Of a stretch of 64,000 nt of DNA, positions 1 to 7,991 are shown piece by piece. Positions within the stretch are counted from its first letter, which is position 1. Each line of letters begins with the position of its first letter. This DNA comes from Neotamlana nanhaiensis (GTDB lineage Bacteria; Bacteroidota; Bacteroidia; Flavobacteriales; Flavobacteriaceae): contig NZ_JTDV01000015.1 of assembly GCF_000943555.1 (NCBI RefSeq), forward strand, positions 1 through 64,000. The letters run 5' to 3'. A program made the translations under genes and the position numbers. The notes under the pieces were generated by a model. It was not told the DNA's origin. It did not search any database and saw only the letters and a program-made list of their open reading frames with translations.

Positions 1-408
1 TTAGGCGTTGAAGCCGAAACATCTATGGTACCATTGCTGGCAATACTCAATCCGGCAGTAGAACTAAATGTTCCGCCTGTTAAACCTGTAATAACTGGTG
101 AAGGATCACTAGCGCTTTGACAATATGAAGTGAAAGGATAATAAAAACTTGCATCATCTGGAGAATTAATGGTCACACTTACATTTGATGAGCTAGGACA
201 AGTTCCAGCAGTCGTGTATGTTACGGTATAGGTGTTAGGCGTTGAAGCCGACACATCAATAGTACCATTGCTAGCAATACTTAATCCCGCAGTAGAGCTA
301 AATGTTCCGCCTGTTGTTCCTGTAATGGTTGGTGACGGATCGCTAGCATTTTGACAATAGGATGACGAATTATAACTAAAACTCGCATCATCTAAATTAG
401 TTACTGTT
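1..408 (-). repeat. 234-bp in-frame tandem repeat inside the surface protein
   Basis: The word starting ttaggcgttgaagcc at base 1 returns at base 235, and the text after each copy is nearly the same for about 170 bases. The period of 234 bp equals 78 codons. The copies are close enough for recombination to change repeat number. Confidence 0.75.
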
Positions 409-1163
409 ACTGTTGTTGTACCACACGACCCTGGCGTTGTACAACCATCTTCACCCCTAACATAATACGTTGTACTTGGGCCGATTGGTGTTACCACTAA
501 CGATCCTGTAGCTGTTCTTCCAACTTCAGAACCTCCACAACTACCAGTATACACCACCCATTCTGTAGCATCATTTAAATCTCCTGTAATAGTTAATGTT
601 GTTGTACTGCCATTACATACCGTTGTTGGTGTATGGGCTACTGTTGGTACATCCGGTTCTGTACAAGTTACTGCTAAAGTAATTGGATCTATACTAAAAT
701 ATGGGTTACTGGTACCACCAGAAGTATTGGTTATTGTAAACGACGTAACACCTGTCCAGTTAAGATTAACTGATACCCCACCTGATGCTGGTATTACTGC
801 ATCAACTGCTGTATTAGAGCCTCCTGTTGGTGTAAATGTCCAATCTGCTGCATTATTATTAGCCGTAAAAGCATAAACACTAGCGATATTAACACTAGTA
901 TCAAAGGACACAGTCATACTTGTCGCCGCTCCAGAAGTTGCATAAACAATAGAAGCTGTACTACCATCAAAACCTCCTGCATTTGCATTAGACACATTAG
1001 AATCACTAACTGTCACTGTAGCTGTGATTCCATCGACGGTTTGAGTAATATTCCCTCCATTATTTGTTGAATTATCCCAATCAAAAATAGTTTGAGCGGA
1101 TACATTGGTTGAAAGCAATAGTATAAATACTATTAAAATTTTTAAGGGTAGATTTTGGTTCAT
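1..1163 (-). CDS. Secreted Ig-like/PKD-like repeat protein, 5' part (C-terminus beyond the window)
   Basis: Open reading frame that starts at an ATG at 1163 and is still open at base 1, giving about 387 residues. The first 25 residues form a signal peptide ending in VSAQ. Next comes a beta-rich domain with Tyr/Thr/Gly-rich strands, an Ig-like segment with Cys pairs, and then repeats of 78 residues (234 bp) carrying the words SYCQNASDPSP, GGTFSSTAGLSIASNGTIDVSASTPNTYTVTYTTAG. One full copy lies at about 235-408 and the next runs off the left edge; the two are roughly 85% alike at DNA level. Such repeats are common in large cell-surface adhesin-like proteins of Flavobacteriaceae that leave by the T9SS; the sorting domain would be beyond the window. 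A surface or matrix protein is inferred. The exact partner is unknown. Confidence 0.8.
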   Translation of the reverse strand, partial: MNQNLPLKILIVFILLLSTNVSAQTIFDWDNSTNNGGNITQTVDGITATVTVSDSNVSNANAGGFDGSTASIVYATSGAATSMTVSFDTSVNIASVYAFTANNNAADWTFTPTGGSNTAVDAVIPASGGVSVNLNWTGVTSFTITNTSGGTSNPYFSIDPITLAVTCTEPDVPTVAHTPTTVCNGSTTTLTITGDLNDATEWVVYTGSCGGSEVGRTATGSLVVTPIGPSTTYYVRGEDGCTTPGSCGTTTVTVTNLDDASFSYNSSSYCQNASDPSPTITGTTGGTFSSTAGLSIASNGTIDVSASTPNTYTVTYTTAGTCPSSSNVSVTINSPDDASFYYPFTSYCQSASDPSPVITGLTGGTFSSTAGLSIASNGTIDVSASTP

Positions 1164-1731
1164 ATTTATTATCAATTTTTAATTATTATGTTCTTTAGCA
1201 AAAATTTCTTTTTTGACCACAAGATTTTTGGAAACTTTAAAATTTATTATTTTTTCCTAGTTGTACAAATCTCTAGTTTATAACTTAATAGCTTGAATCT
1301 CGGTAAATAGATATACAATATTATAACTTGAATCTGCTAAAACAACTAAAGAATTTCGAAACTCTATTATGCTGGAAATTTGCCTATTAAAGACTAAATT
1401 ACAAGTGAATGAAAGTACACTTTATGGTAAAATACTTTTCACTCCAATTAGCATATCATTTTCTAATATTTAAGGAGGAGTATTTTTCTTCATGGTTAAA
1501 ATTGAATTGGGTTTTGTGTTTTTAATCGATTAAATGTAATTTTCTTCGCTAAAATACATTTAAAATTTAAAATCGCAACAAGACATCAGATATTTTTTAT
1601 TACAAATGTGGGTTTTATAAAAAAAATAAACCCGCGGTAATCAGCCGCGGGTTCTTTCATCAATCAAAAAACGAACAGTTATGTGTAACTGTTGTTACCT
1701 TAATTTAGTCGTAATAATTGTTTAAAAATTA
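1164..1731. other. Intergenic region without a recognisable gene
   Basis: 568 bp of AT-rich DNA between two minus-strand genes. I see no conserved open frame. It holds the rpoD terminator near its right end. A good Shine-Dalgarno match at 1471-1480 leads only to a 13-codon frame. Confidence 0.6.
1618..1653 (-). terminator. Rho-independent terminator of rpoD
   Basis: Perfect 9-bp stem AACCCGCGG/CCGCGGGTT (1629-1637 and 1645-1653) with a 7-nt loop. Read on the minus strand it is followed by a run of T (1619-1630). It lies about 80 bp past the rpoD stop. Confidence 0.85.
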
Positions 1732-2595
1732 CTAGCCTAAATATGTTTTTAATATTTTACTTCTAGACGTATGTTTTAATCTACGAATAGCTTTTTCTTT
1801 AATTTGTCTAACACGCTCGCGTGTTAAATCGAATGTTTCTCCAATTTCCTCGAGTGTCATTGGGTGTTGGTTGCCTAAACCAAAGTATAAACGAATAACG
1901 TCTGCTTCACGAGGCGTTAATGTTTCAAGGGCACGCTCAATTTCAGTACGTAACGATTCGTGTAATAATTCTTTATCTGGGTTTGGAGACTCTCCAGAGT
2001 TTAATACATCGTAAAGGTTCGAGTCTTCACCTTCAACTAAAGGCGCATCCATACTTACGTGACGACCAGAATTTTTCATCGATTCTTTAACGTCGTTAAT
2101 AGTCATGTCTAACTCTTTAGCAATTTCTTCGGCAGAAGGCGGACGCTCATGGCTTTGCTCTAAAAACGCAAATGTTTTATTAATTTTATTAATAGAACCA
2201 ATTTTGTTTAAAGGTAAACGCACAATACGAGATTGTTCTGCTAAAGCTTGTAAAATAGACTGACGAATCCACCAAACAGCGTACGAAATAAACTTAAAAC
2301 CACGAGTTTCATCAAAACGTTGCGCCGCTTTAATTAAGCCTAAGTTACCTTCGTTAATTAAATCTGGTAAAGTTAAGCCTTGGTTTTGGTATTGCTTAGC
2401 AACCGATACAACAAAACGTAAATTAGCCTTAGTTAATTTCTCTAAAGCCACTTGGTCGCCGGCTTTAATACGTTGCGCTAATTCTACTTCTTCATCGGCA
2501 GTAATTAAGTCTACCTTCCCAATTTCCTGTAGATATTTATCTAACGAAGCGGTTTCTCTATTGGTTACCTGCTTCGTAATTTTAAGTTGTCTCAT
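1732..2595 (-). CDS. rpoD: RNA polymerase primary sigma factor RpoD/SigA
   Basis: 287 residues, the usual length for the Bacteroidota housekeeping sigma factor, which lacks the long region 1.1 of proteobacterial sigma-70. Region 1.2 starts near residue 15 ([10 protein letters not shown]). Region 2 is at about 55-130, with the core-binding segment [20 protein letters not shown] and the -10-reading helix around [10 protein letters not shown]. Region 3 follows, and region 4 is at 225-280 with the helix-turn-helix [28 protein letters not shown]. It directs RNA polymerase to the TTG/TAnnTTTG promoters that recur in this window. The gene stands alone, with its own terminator downstream. Confidence 0.97.
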   Translation of the reverse strand: MRQLKITKQVTNRETASLDKYLQEIGKVDLITADEEVELAQRIKAGDQVALEKLTKANLRFVVSVAKQYQNQGLTLPDLINEGNLGLIKAAQRFDETRGFKFISYAVWWIRQSILQALAEQSRIVRLPLNKIGSINKINKTFAFLEQSHERPPSAEEIAKELDMTINDVKESMKNSGRHVSMDAPLVEGEDSNLYDVLNSGESPNPDKELLHESLRTEIERALETLTPREADVIRLYFGLGNQHPMTLEEIGETFDLTRERVRQIKEKAIRRLKHTSRSKILKTYLG

Positions 2596-2734
2596 CTAAA
2601 AAATCTCCTGTAATTTAATTGTGAATATTAGGGCATTCAATAGTTATACGCACAAACTTTAAAAAATGTTACAAAAAAATAAAAATAATTTTAGGGCATT
2701 ACCTATTTAAAGCTTTTTGGGCTTTAAATACGTC

Positions 2735-2850
2735 ACGCTATCCGCTATATCTTTTTTATTTGCTAGCGCGCAATTTGCTCATGCTTCACAAATTACTCTT
2801 ATAGCGTCATAAAAAAGGATGCCGCTTCTATCGTTAATGCACGAGTTAAA
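2735..2850 (+). repeat. Structured intergenic repeat, copy A (possible ncRNA)
   Basis: The words GTCACGCTATCCGCTATATC at the left and AAAAAAGGATGCCGC then TCTATCGTTAATGC at the right flank a variable middle. ATCTTTTTT (about 2749-2757) can pair with AAAAAAGGAT (2811-2820). Both flanks can be aligned with the minus strand of the element at 51811-51936, so the two look like diverged members of one family. The strand given is the one on which the alignment reads. Function is unknown. Confidence 0.5.
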
Positions 2851-2855
2851 AACGT

Positions 2856-3230
2856 TTAAATTTTTATTAAATGCTTGTGGTTTAAATTTATGGCATCCAG
2901 CATATCTTGAGTAAATTTGTAATGTCCGCGTGCTGTAATTAATCTAAATCTGGACGACTTTATATTACTAAGTGTATTTAAAAATAGCCATTTCGACTTT
3001 AGTAGTTTAGGTCTTTCCGATTTTAAGCTAATATCAAAATAATACTTTCGCCCTTCTTTTGTGGCCACAACATCGGGTGTAATGCTAATATCGCTTCCCG
3101 ACTTTGAATACGATTTTGGTGTTTCGTAACCTTCAATGTCTGCTTTTATATTTTCAAAGCCATGGTTTTCTAAATAAGTAATAGAGTCTTCTAAAATGCC
3201 GGAATATTTTTGTTTGTCTTCGTAAATCAT
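2856..3230 (-). CDS. Small protein with a PD-(D/E)xK nuclease-like pattern
   Basis: 124 residues, not assigned to a named family with certainty. There is a glutamate near the N-terminus (residue 14), then TPDVV (D53), and after 12 residues a strand YYFDISLK (D66, K70). This order, a proline-aspartate and then an acidic residue and a lysine in a beta strand, recalls the PD-(D/E)xK restriction-endonuclease fold, although D-x3-K is not the canonical spacing. No membrane segment or signal peptide. It lies between rpoD and a glycosyltransferase, with 56 bp to the latter. The nuclease role is inference; a non-catalytic relative is equally possible. Confidence 0.6.
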   Translation of the reverse strand: MIYEDKQKYSGILEDSITYLENHGFENIKADIEGYETPKSYSKSGSDISITPDVVATKEGRKYYFDISLKSERPKLLKSKWLFLNTLSNIKSSRFRLITARGHYKFTQDMLDAINLNHKHLIKI

Positions 3231-3286
3231 AACATATAATATAATGTTTATAATCTCAATTACAAGTTTTTAACAAGGTTTAACGT

Positions 3287-4699
3287 TTACTTCTTTTCGG
3301 CTAATCCTCTAGTTAGCCAACCTCTTCGGTTTGCAGTTGCAATAGCGTAAGGTGTAATCCAAAATAAGGCAAATGTGTAAATAATGCTGTAAGTATACGC
3401 CCAAATAGCTTCTTTTATTTTGTATCTGTGCGCGTAAAACGCCACCGAAAATGTTGAGGTAATAATAATACCTACTAAGGTCGATCCTAAAAAAAGTAGC
3501 GGATGTACTAGCACAAAAAATAGCATAAAAATTAAAAACGGATAACTCATTAACAATCTAGCCGATTGATTTATATATAGCAAGCGTGTTCCTAGTTTTC
3601 GTCCTTTTCTAAAATTCTTAAATACATATTTCCCCATGGCAATATTTTCTCTAACATTACTTCTGGCCCAGCGAATAAACATTTTATATAATCCAGTATA
3701 TCTATCGGGAACATTAGTAAATGCTACGGCGTTACGTTGAAATAAAACATGTTTGCCTTGTTTTAGTATCATATTAGTCATGGCCCGATCTTCACCAATG
3801 TCCGATGGTTGTCCCATAAAGGTTTGGTTAATCCATTCAGGTAGGCATTTGTGAACAGCATCACTTCTGTAAGCTGCTAAAGCACCAGGAGTACATAAAA
3901 CAGAATTTAAACTGCTTTCGGCAGAGCGAACAAACTCAAAACTCATTACAAAGCTAACATCAAGCATTTTAGGGAGTAGTTCTGTTTTGTTGTTTAATAC
4001 TCTAATATTTCCGGCAACGGCACCGCAATCTTTATTTTTAACAAACGGACTCACTAAATTACGAAGCGTATTGGGTTCTACAATAGAGTCGCTATCAACG
4101 GTTACATAAATTTCTCCAACACCTAAGTTAAAACCTCTATATAAAGCATGTCGTTTTCCTTTGTTTTTTGGTTGTTGTAAAATATTTACATGGTCGCCTA
4201 ATTCTTTTTTTGCTTTTAACATCCATTCCCAAGTGTCATCTAAACTGCCATCATCAATGGCAAGTAGCTCTAGTTTTTGTTTTGGATAGTCGCTTTTCGA
4301 TAAACTTATTAAGGTATCGTAAACCAGTTTACCTTCATTATAGGCTGGAACAATTACGGTGCAGGTAGGTAAATCTTCGTCATTAAAGGGCTCAATGGGT
4401 TTGTATTTAAAATATTTATAACAAATAAATATGAAAAAGCAAGCACGGTATGCAAATAATAATCCGGCAGTAATCATAAAAATGAGGCCAATATTTGTAG
4501 AGCGACTATCAGCATTAAATTGTTTTAAATCAATTTGAAAATAGCTAAAAAAGTAAATGCCTATGAGTAAGAAAATAAATGTAGCTAGTAAGGTTATTTT
4601 GTTGTGAGGGCTTTCGGTTTTTCCAGATCCAATAAAAATGGAGTTAGTTTTGTTTTGAAGGTTTTTAATAGTGTTTATTAAAGTTTTTTTTGATGCCAT
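3287..4699 (-). CDS. Processive membrane glycosyltransferase family 2 (hyaluronan/poly-GlcNAc synthase-like)
   Basis: 470 residues. Two membrane helices (about 35-52 and 68-95) precede a GT-A domain. It has VPAYNEG near 117, the UDP-binding IDDGS (148-152), the metal-binding DSDS (202-205), the catalytic GEDR (302-305) and RWARS (343-347), matching the D, DxD, ED, (Q/R)xxRW pattern of processive synthases. Two or three more helices follow (375-450). The CTPGALAAYR stretch is closest to hyaluronan-synthase-type enzymes. It should polymerise a polysaccharide from nucleotide sugars and move it through the inner membrane; the sugar cannot be read from sequence. No PgaB- or export-like partner is adjacent, so it appears to act as a stand-alone gene. 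Confidence 0.85.
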   Translation of the reverse strand: MASKKTLINTIKNLQNKTNSIFIGSGKTESPHNKITLLATFIFLLIGIYFFSYFQIDLKQFNADSRSTNIGLIFMITAGLLFAYRACFFIFICYKYFKYKPIEPFNDEDLPTCTVIVPAYNEGKLVYDTLISLSKSDYPKQKLELLAIDDGSLDDTWEWMLKAKKELGDHVNILQQPKNKGKRHALYRGFNLGVGEIYVTVDSDSIVEPNTLRNLVSPFVKNKDCGAVAGNIRVLNNKTELLPKMLDVSFVMSFEFVRSAESSLNSVLCTPGALAAYRSDAVHKCLPEWINQTFMGQPSDIGEDRAMTNMILKQGKHVLFQRNAVAFTNVPDRYTGLYKMFIRWARSNVRENIAMGKYVFKNFRKGRKLGTRLLYINQSARLLMSYPFLIFMLFFVLVHPLLFLGSTLVGIIITSTFSVAFYAHRYKIKEAIWAYTYSIIYTFALFWITPYAIATANRRGWLTRGLAEKK

Positions 4700-4835
4700 G
4701 AAATGCTTTTGTTTTGGGTTTGTTTCATGTACGTTTCACGGTTTAAAATCAGACTTTCAGTTAGTGTTATTTAACACAAGGTTTAACGTTTTGTTATCAT
4801 TTTAAAATAAATTGTATTTATCTTAACATGACTAA

Positions 4836-4867
4836 TTTGACATTGGCCATCTTATTTCATAAATTTG
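4836..4867 (+). promoter_or_regulatory. Promoter of the GNAT-proC-proB operon
   Basis: TTTG (4836-4839), 20 nt, then TAAATTTG (4860-4867): a full match to the Bacteroidota -33/-7 consensus. Start of transcription is expected around 4871-4874, which leaves a leader of about 230 nt before the first gene. Confidence 0.75.
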
Positions 4868-4871
4868 CAGC

Positions 4872-4973
4872 ATGGGAATAAAATTGCACGAAAAGCAAAA
4901 CAAAAGAATTTTTAATTTTAACTTTCTGGTGTTTAGAACACAGTCTGATAAGTTTATTCCTCCTACTTTATAA
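4872..4973 (+). CDS. Possible 33-residue leader peptide
   Basis: ATG lies 5 nt after the -7 element, so the frame would begin at or next to the transcription start. The peptide reads MGIKLHEKQNKRIFNFNFLV..., and ends IPPTL with two prolines three and four codons before the TAA stop. A terminator-like hairpin begins 30 nt after that stop, and the operon behind it makes proline. This arrangement is what a ribosome-mediated attenuator would look like, but a 33-codon frame can arise by chance. Confidence 0.3.
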   Translation: MGIKLHEKQNKRIFNFNFLVFRTQSDKFIPPTL

Positions 4974-5003
4974 GCATATCCTTTTAACTATTTCTGTGGC
5001 ATT

Positions 5004-5045
5004 TTCTAATGGTGTGTACCGTTAGAAGTGCTTTATTTTATTCAT
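5004..5045 (+). terminator. Terminator-like hairpin in the operon leader (candidate attenuator)
   Basis: Stem TTCTAATGGT (5004-5013) and ACCGTTAGAA (5018-5027), 10 bp with one wobble pair and a GTGT loop, followed by a T-rich stretch. It lies between promoter and first gene, not after a gene. A smaller hairpin at 4926-4943 lies upstream. Confidence 0.45.
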
Positions 5046-5102
5046 TTTAAAAATAAATTGGCGTAATCTTTTTTAAGGTTATCTGTTGGTTATTAGTTTT
5101 TT

Positions 5103-5540
5103 ATGACTATTAAAACCTTTGATGCTTTTTCGAAGCTATCATTTAATAATATTAATCGTTTAACAAATTTTTTGTACACCTATTCTGGAGATTTTCGTGA
5201 TACACGACGTGCTATAAAAAAATCAATTTTATACGCGACTAAAGAAATTTCAGGTTTAGGTGGTTATGTGTTTGTAATAGAAAAAAACAACGAGATTATT
5301 GGAGCTATTGTTATTAATAAAACAGGAATGAATGAGTACATACCAGAAAATATTCTGGTTTACATAGCAGTAAAGGCAGAAGAACGAGGTAAAGGTGTTG
5401 GCGAGTGTCTTTTAAAGCATGCCAAAAGGTATTGTAAAGGCGATATAGCCATCCATATTAATGCTAAAAATCCGGCGATAAAACTTTTTGAAAAACAAGG
5501 ATTTGAAAAACGAAATATTGAAATGCGATTAACACGATAA
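5103..5540 (+). CDS. GNAT family N-acetyltransferase
   Basis: 145 residues with the acetyl-CoA loop EERGKGVGECLLKHA (about 95-110), and the usual following beta strand and helix (IHINAKNPAIKLFEKQGF). No signal peptide. In many Flavobacteriaceae a GNAT gene opens the arginine cluster that also carries proC and proB-type genes, so acetylation of glutamate or a related intermediate is a reasonable guess. Here the gene is followed by a 63-codon frame, proC and proB with gaps of about 30 bp, so one transcript is likely. The arg genes themselves are absent. The substrate is not visible in the sequence. Confidence 0.8.
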   Translation: MTIKTFDAFSKLSFNNINRLTNFLYTYSGDFRDTRRAIKKSILYATKEISGLGGYVFVIEKNNEIIGAIVINKTGMNEYIPENILVYIAVKAEERGKGVGECLLKHAKRYCKGDIAIHINAKNPAIKLFEKQGFEKRNIEMRLTR

Positions 5541-5571
5541 TCCATTTCTAATAAACATAAAAACAGAACAC

Positions 5572-5763
5572 ATGAAAATAATAAGTGTAAAACGAAAAAC
5601 GAGTTACGAAAAACTACATACAATACAAATGGGAGAGCTTACCACAAAAGTTACCAGCATAAAAAGGTACATTTTGGGTATGCCTATTAAAACTTTGCAT
5701 AAATACCGTGAAACGTATTATGGCGAGGTAAAAGATACCAAAGATTGTATGTTGTTTATATAA
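5572..5763 (+). CDS. Small hypothetical protein in the pro operon
   Basis: 63 residues, basic, not recognised. It sits 31 bp after the GNAT gene and 30 bp before proC on the same strand, with no other frame filling the space, which favours a real gene. The sequence ends KTLHKYRETYYGEVKDTKDCMLFI. It has no membrane helix or signal peptide. The operon position suggests a link to amino-acid synthesis, but this is context only. It could also be the remnant of a gene lost from a once longer arg cluster. Confidence 0.5.
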   Translation: MKIISVKRKTSYEKLHTIQMGELTTKVTSIKRYILGMPIKTLHKYRETYYGEVKDTKDCMLFI

Positions 5764-5793
5764 GTAGAAACTATTAACAACAAATAAAAATAC

Positions 5794-6600
5794 ATGAAAG
5801 TATTAGTAATTGGAGCCGGTAATATGGGACTTACCTATGCCGAAGGTATGTCGAAATCTAAACTTCTTAAGCGCAAGAATATTATGGTTTTAGACAAATC
5901 GGAAGAAAAACTAGAAGCGTTAAATAACATATCGCATTTTGATGCATTCAGCGATTTAAACGATTGCGTGCCTGAAGCCGATATTATATTTATAGCGGTA
6001 AAACCGTATCATGCCGAAGCTTTGTTTAAAGCGATTAAGCCATTGGCAAATGCGCAACAAATTGTCATTTCAATTATGGCAGGTGTAACTATCGACTCCA
6101 TAAAAGAACACACCGGATTACAAAAAATAGTAAGAGCAATGCCAAATTTACCAGCAAAAATTGGTAAAGGGTTAACCTCTTACGTGATATCTCCCGAAGT
6201 TTCTAGAATTGAAATGCTAACCGTAGAAAATTTATTAGACACCACAGGTAAATCGTTACAGGTAAGTGATGAAATGCGTATTGATGCCTCAACAGGGATT
6301 AGTGGTAGCGGTCCAGCTTATGTTTTCTATTTTATGCAAAGTATGATGGAAGCTGCAATGCAAATGGGCTTTTCTAAAAATGAGTCTACAGTTTTGGTGA
6401 GCCAGACATTTTCTGGAGCGGTAGAACTTTTTAAGCAATCTAACTTATCGCCTAATTCTTGGATGGAACGTGTGGCTTCAAAAGGAGGAACTACACGAGC
6501 AGCATTAGATTCTATGGAAGATAATAATGTAAACGAATTAATTAAAGAAGCCGCTTTTGCAGCCTTTAACAGAGCTGTAGAACTTGGTAAAGAACATTAA
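5794..6600 (+). CDS. proC: Pyrroline-5-carboxylate reductase
   Basis: 268 residues, the normal size. The NAD(P)-binding motif GAGNMG is at 7-12. The second half carries MPNLPAKIGKGLTSY and the family signature region ISGSGPAYVFYFMQSMMEAAMQMG, ending with SKGGTTRAALDSM. It reduces 1-pyrroline-5-carboxylate to L-proline in the cytoplasm, the last step of proline synthesis. It is one base from proB, and the two are surely co-transcribed. The middle enzyme, ProA, is not in this window. Confidence 0.96.
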   Translation: MKVLVIGAGNMGLTYAEGMSKSKLLKRKNIMVLDKSEEKLEALNNISHFDAFSDLNDCVPEADIIFIAVKPYHAEALFKAIKPLANAQQIVISIMAGVTIDSIKEHTGLQKIVRAMPNLPAKIGKGLTSYVISPEVSRIEMLTVENLLDTTGKSLQVSDEMRIDASTGISGSGPAYVFYFMQSMMEAAMQMGFSKNESTVLVSQTFSGAVELFKQSNLSPNSWMERVASKGGTTRAALDSMEDNNVNELIKEAAFAAFNRAVELGKEH

Positions 6601-6601
6601 A

Positions 6602-7372
6602 ATGTACAAAGAAAGAATAGTAATAAAAGTTGGTACTAATGTAATGACCAACAAAGATAACCGTATAATTAAACCTGTTTTAGAAGGTTTGGTTAAGCAA
6701 ATAGCAGAACTTTACGAGCGCGATATTATTTGCGTTTTAGTATCGTCGGGCTCTGTAATTGCAGGGAAAGAAGTTTTAGGAAAATCTAAAATTGAAGATA
6801 GAACACAACGCCGACAAGTATATTCGGCCATTGGGCAGCCTAGAATGATGCGTTTGTACTACGGTATTTTTCACGATTATGGTATGAAATGTGCCCAAGT
6901 ATTACCAACAAAAAACGATTTTAAAGCTGGTGTACATCGCGAAAATATGATAAGTTGTTACGAAGGCTTACTCGCCGAAGGAGTTATTCCTGTGGCAAAC
7001 GAAGATGATGCAGTTTCGGTAACTACTTCAATGTTTTCTGATAATGATGAGCTCGCTAGTTTAATAGCAGAATTGATTAATGCTGATAAGTTGATTATTT
7101 TAACAGATATCGACGGACTTTACAACGGGCATCCCGAAGAACACGATAGTGACGTGATTAGAACGGTAAATCCGAACGAAAATTTAGAGAAATATATAAA
7201 AGATAGTGGCAAAACCGAAGGAGAAGGTCGCGGTGGTATGGGATCTAAATTAGGATTTGCACAGCAAACTGCAGCGAAAAATATACCAACTTTTATTGCA
7301 AACGGTAAAAAAAATAATACCATAATAGACATTATTGAAGGAAAATCTATTGGTACTAAAGTGGCTTTATAA
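6602..7372 (+). CDS. proB: Glutamate 5-kinase, short form without PUA domain
   Basis: About 256 residues from the ATG at 6602, one base after the proC stop; an in-frame upstream start at 6584 would overlap proC and is less likely. The amino-acid kinase fold shows VIKVGTNVMT, VSSGSVIAGKEVLG, the N-E-D-D segment VANEDDAVSV, and KTEGEGRGGMGSKL near the C-terminus. It phosphorylates glutamate to glutamyl-5-phosphate, the committed and usually feedback-controlled step to proline. The C-terminal PUA domain of the E. coli enzyme is missing, as in many Bacteroidota. It ends 5 bp before a convergent gene. Confidence 0.93.
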   Translation: MYKERIVIKVGTNVMTNKDNRIIKPVLEGLVKQIAELYERDIICVLVSSGSVIAGKEVLGKSKIEDRTQRRQVYSAIGQPRMMRLYYGIFHDYGMKCAQVLPTKNDFKAGVHRENMISCYEGLLAEGVIPVANEDDAVSVTTSMFSDNDELASLIAELINADKLIILTDIDGLYNGHPEEHDSDVIRTVNPNENLEKYIKDSGKTEGEGRGGMGSKLGFAQQTAAKNIPTFIANGKKNNTIIDIIEGKSIGTKVAL

Positions 7373-7377
7373 CGCGA

Positions 7378-7977
7378 CTAGCAATTTTTATATTTATCGT
7401 GTAAACCTATGTTATTTAATATCATAGGTTTTATTTTTTCTAACCGGGATTGTTTCGTTGCATCTCGTTTCGCGGTTTCAATATATTCGCAATATTCACG
7501 TTGTTTTCCAGGACTTAGAGCTTTAAAAGCGGAATTGAGTTCACTGCTATTTGTTAATTCGGTTTTTAATTCCGCTGGAATATTAACGGTTTTTCCTTTG
7601 CGTTCGGGCTTAATTTCTTTGCCTAATTTTTGGTTTTCAATCGCTTCTTTTACATAGGCTAAAACCAAATCGTTGTTAATATCTTCAAATTGTTCAAAGC
7701 GCATTTGGCGTAAGGCTTTGGTTTTATTTTCTTGAGCATTTACGAGTACATTGGCTTCATCTTTTAAAAATACCCCATTAAAAAACCAAATACCAAAATG
7801 GTTTTTAAACGCGCCTAAGCCAATTACATTTTTGCCGTTTATCGTGTAAACTGGCGATCGCCATTTAAAATCTTCTTCTACCTCGGTAGATAAAATAAGG
7901 TCTCGCAAAAGTGTAAGCGCTTCAGAGAATTTAGGTTGGTTCTCTATGTATTCGTCTACAGATGATGATTTTTTCAT
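7378..7977 (-). CDS. YdeI/OmdA-type protein (DUF1801-like domain plus YdeI C-terminal domain)
   Basis: About 200 residues from the ATG at 7977 (MKKSSSVDEYIE); an upstream in-frame start would overlap the preceding gene. The N-terminal part (WRSPVYTINGKNVIGLGAFKNHFGIWFFNG) is the alpha/beta fold of the DUF1801 family. The C-terminal part (IPAELKTELTNSSELNSAFKALSPGKQREYCEYIETAKRDATKQSRLEKI) is the YdeI/OmpD-associated helical domain. These proteins are cytoplasmic; roles in stress or envelope phenotypes have been reported for relatives, but the biochemical function is not known. It starts 14 bp after the stop of the next gene upstream. Confidence 0.82.
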   Translation of the reverse strand: MKKSSSVDEYIENQPKFSEALTLLRDLILSTEVEEDFKWRSPVYTINGKNVIGLGAFKNHFGIWFFNGVFLKDEANVLVNAQENKTKALRQMRFEQFEDINNDLVLAYVKEAIENQKLGKEIKPERKGKTVNIPAELKTELTNSSELNSAFKALSPGKQREYCEYIETAKRDATKQSRLEKIKPMILNNIGLHDKYKNC

Positions 7978-7991
7978 GAGCTCAATAGTTT

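Noticed and set aside
1471-1533. Very good Shine-Dalgarno (AAGGAGGAG) before an ATG at 1492
   Set aside because: The frame stops after 13 codons and the organism does not rely on strong SD sequences; probably chance.
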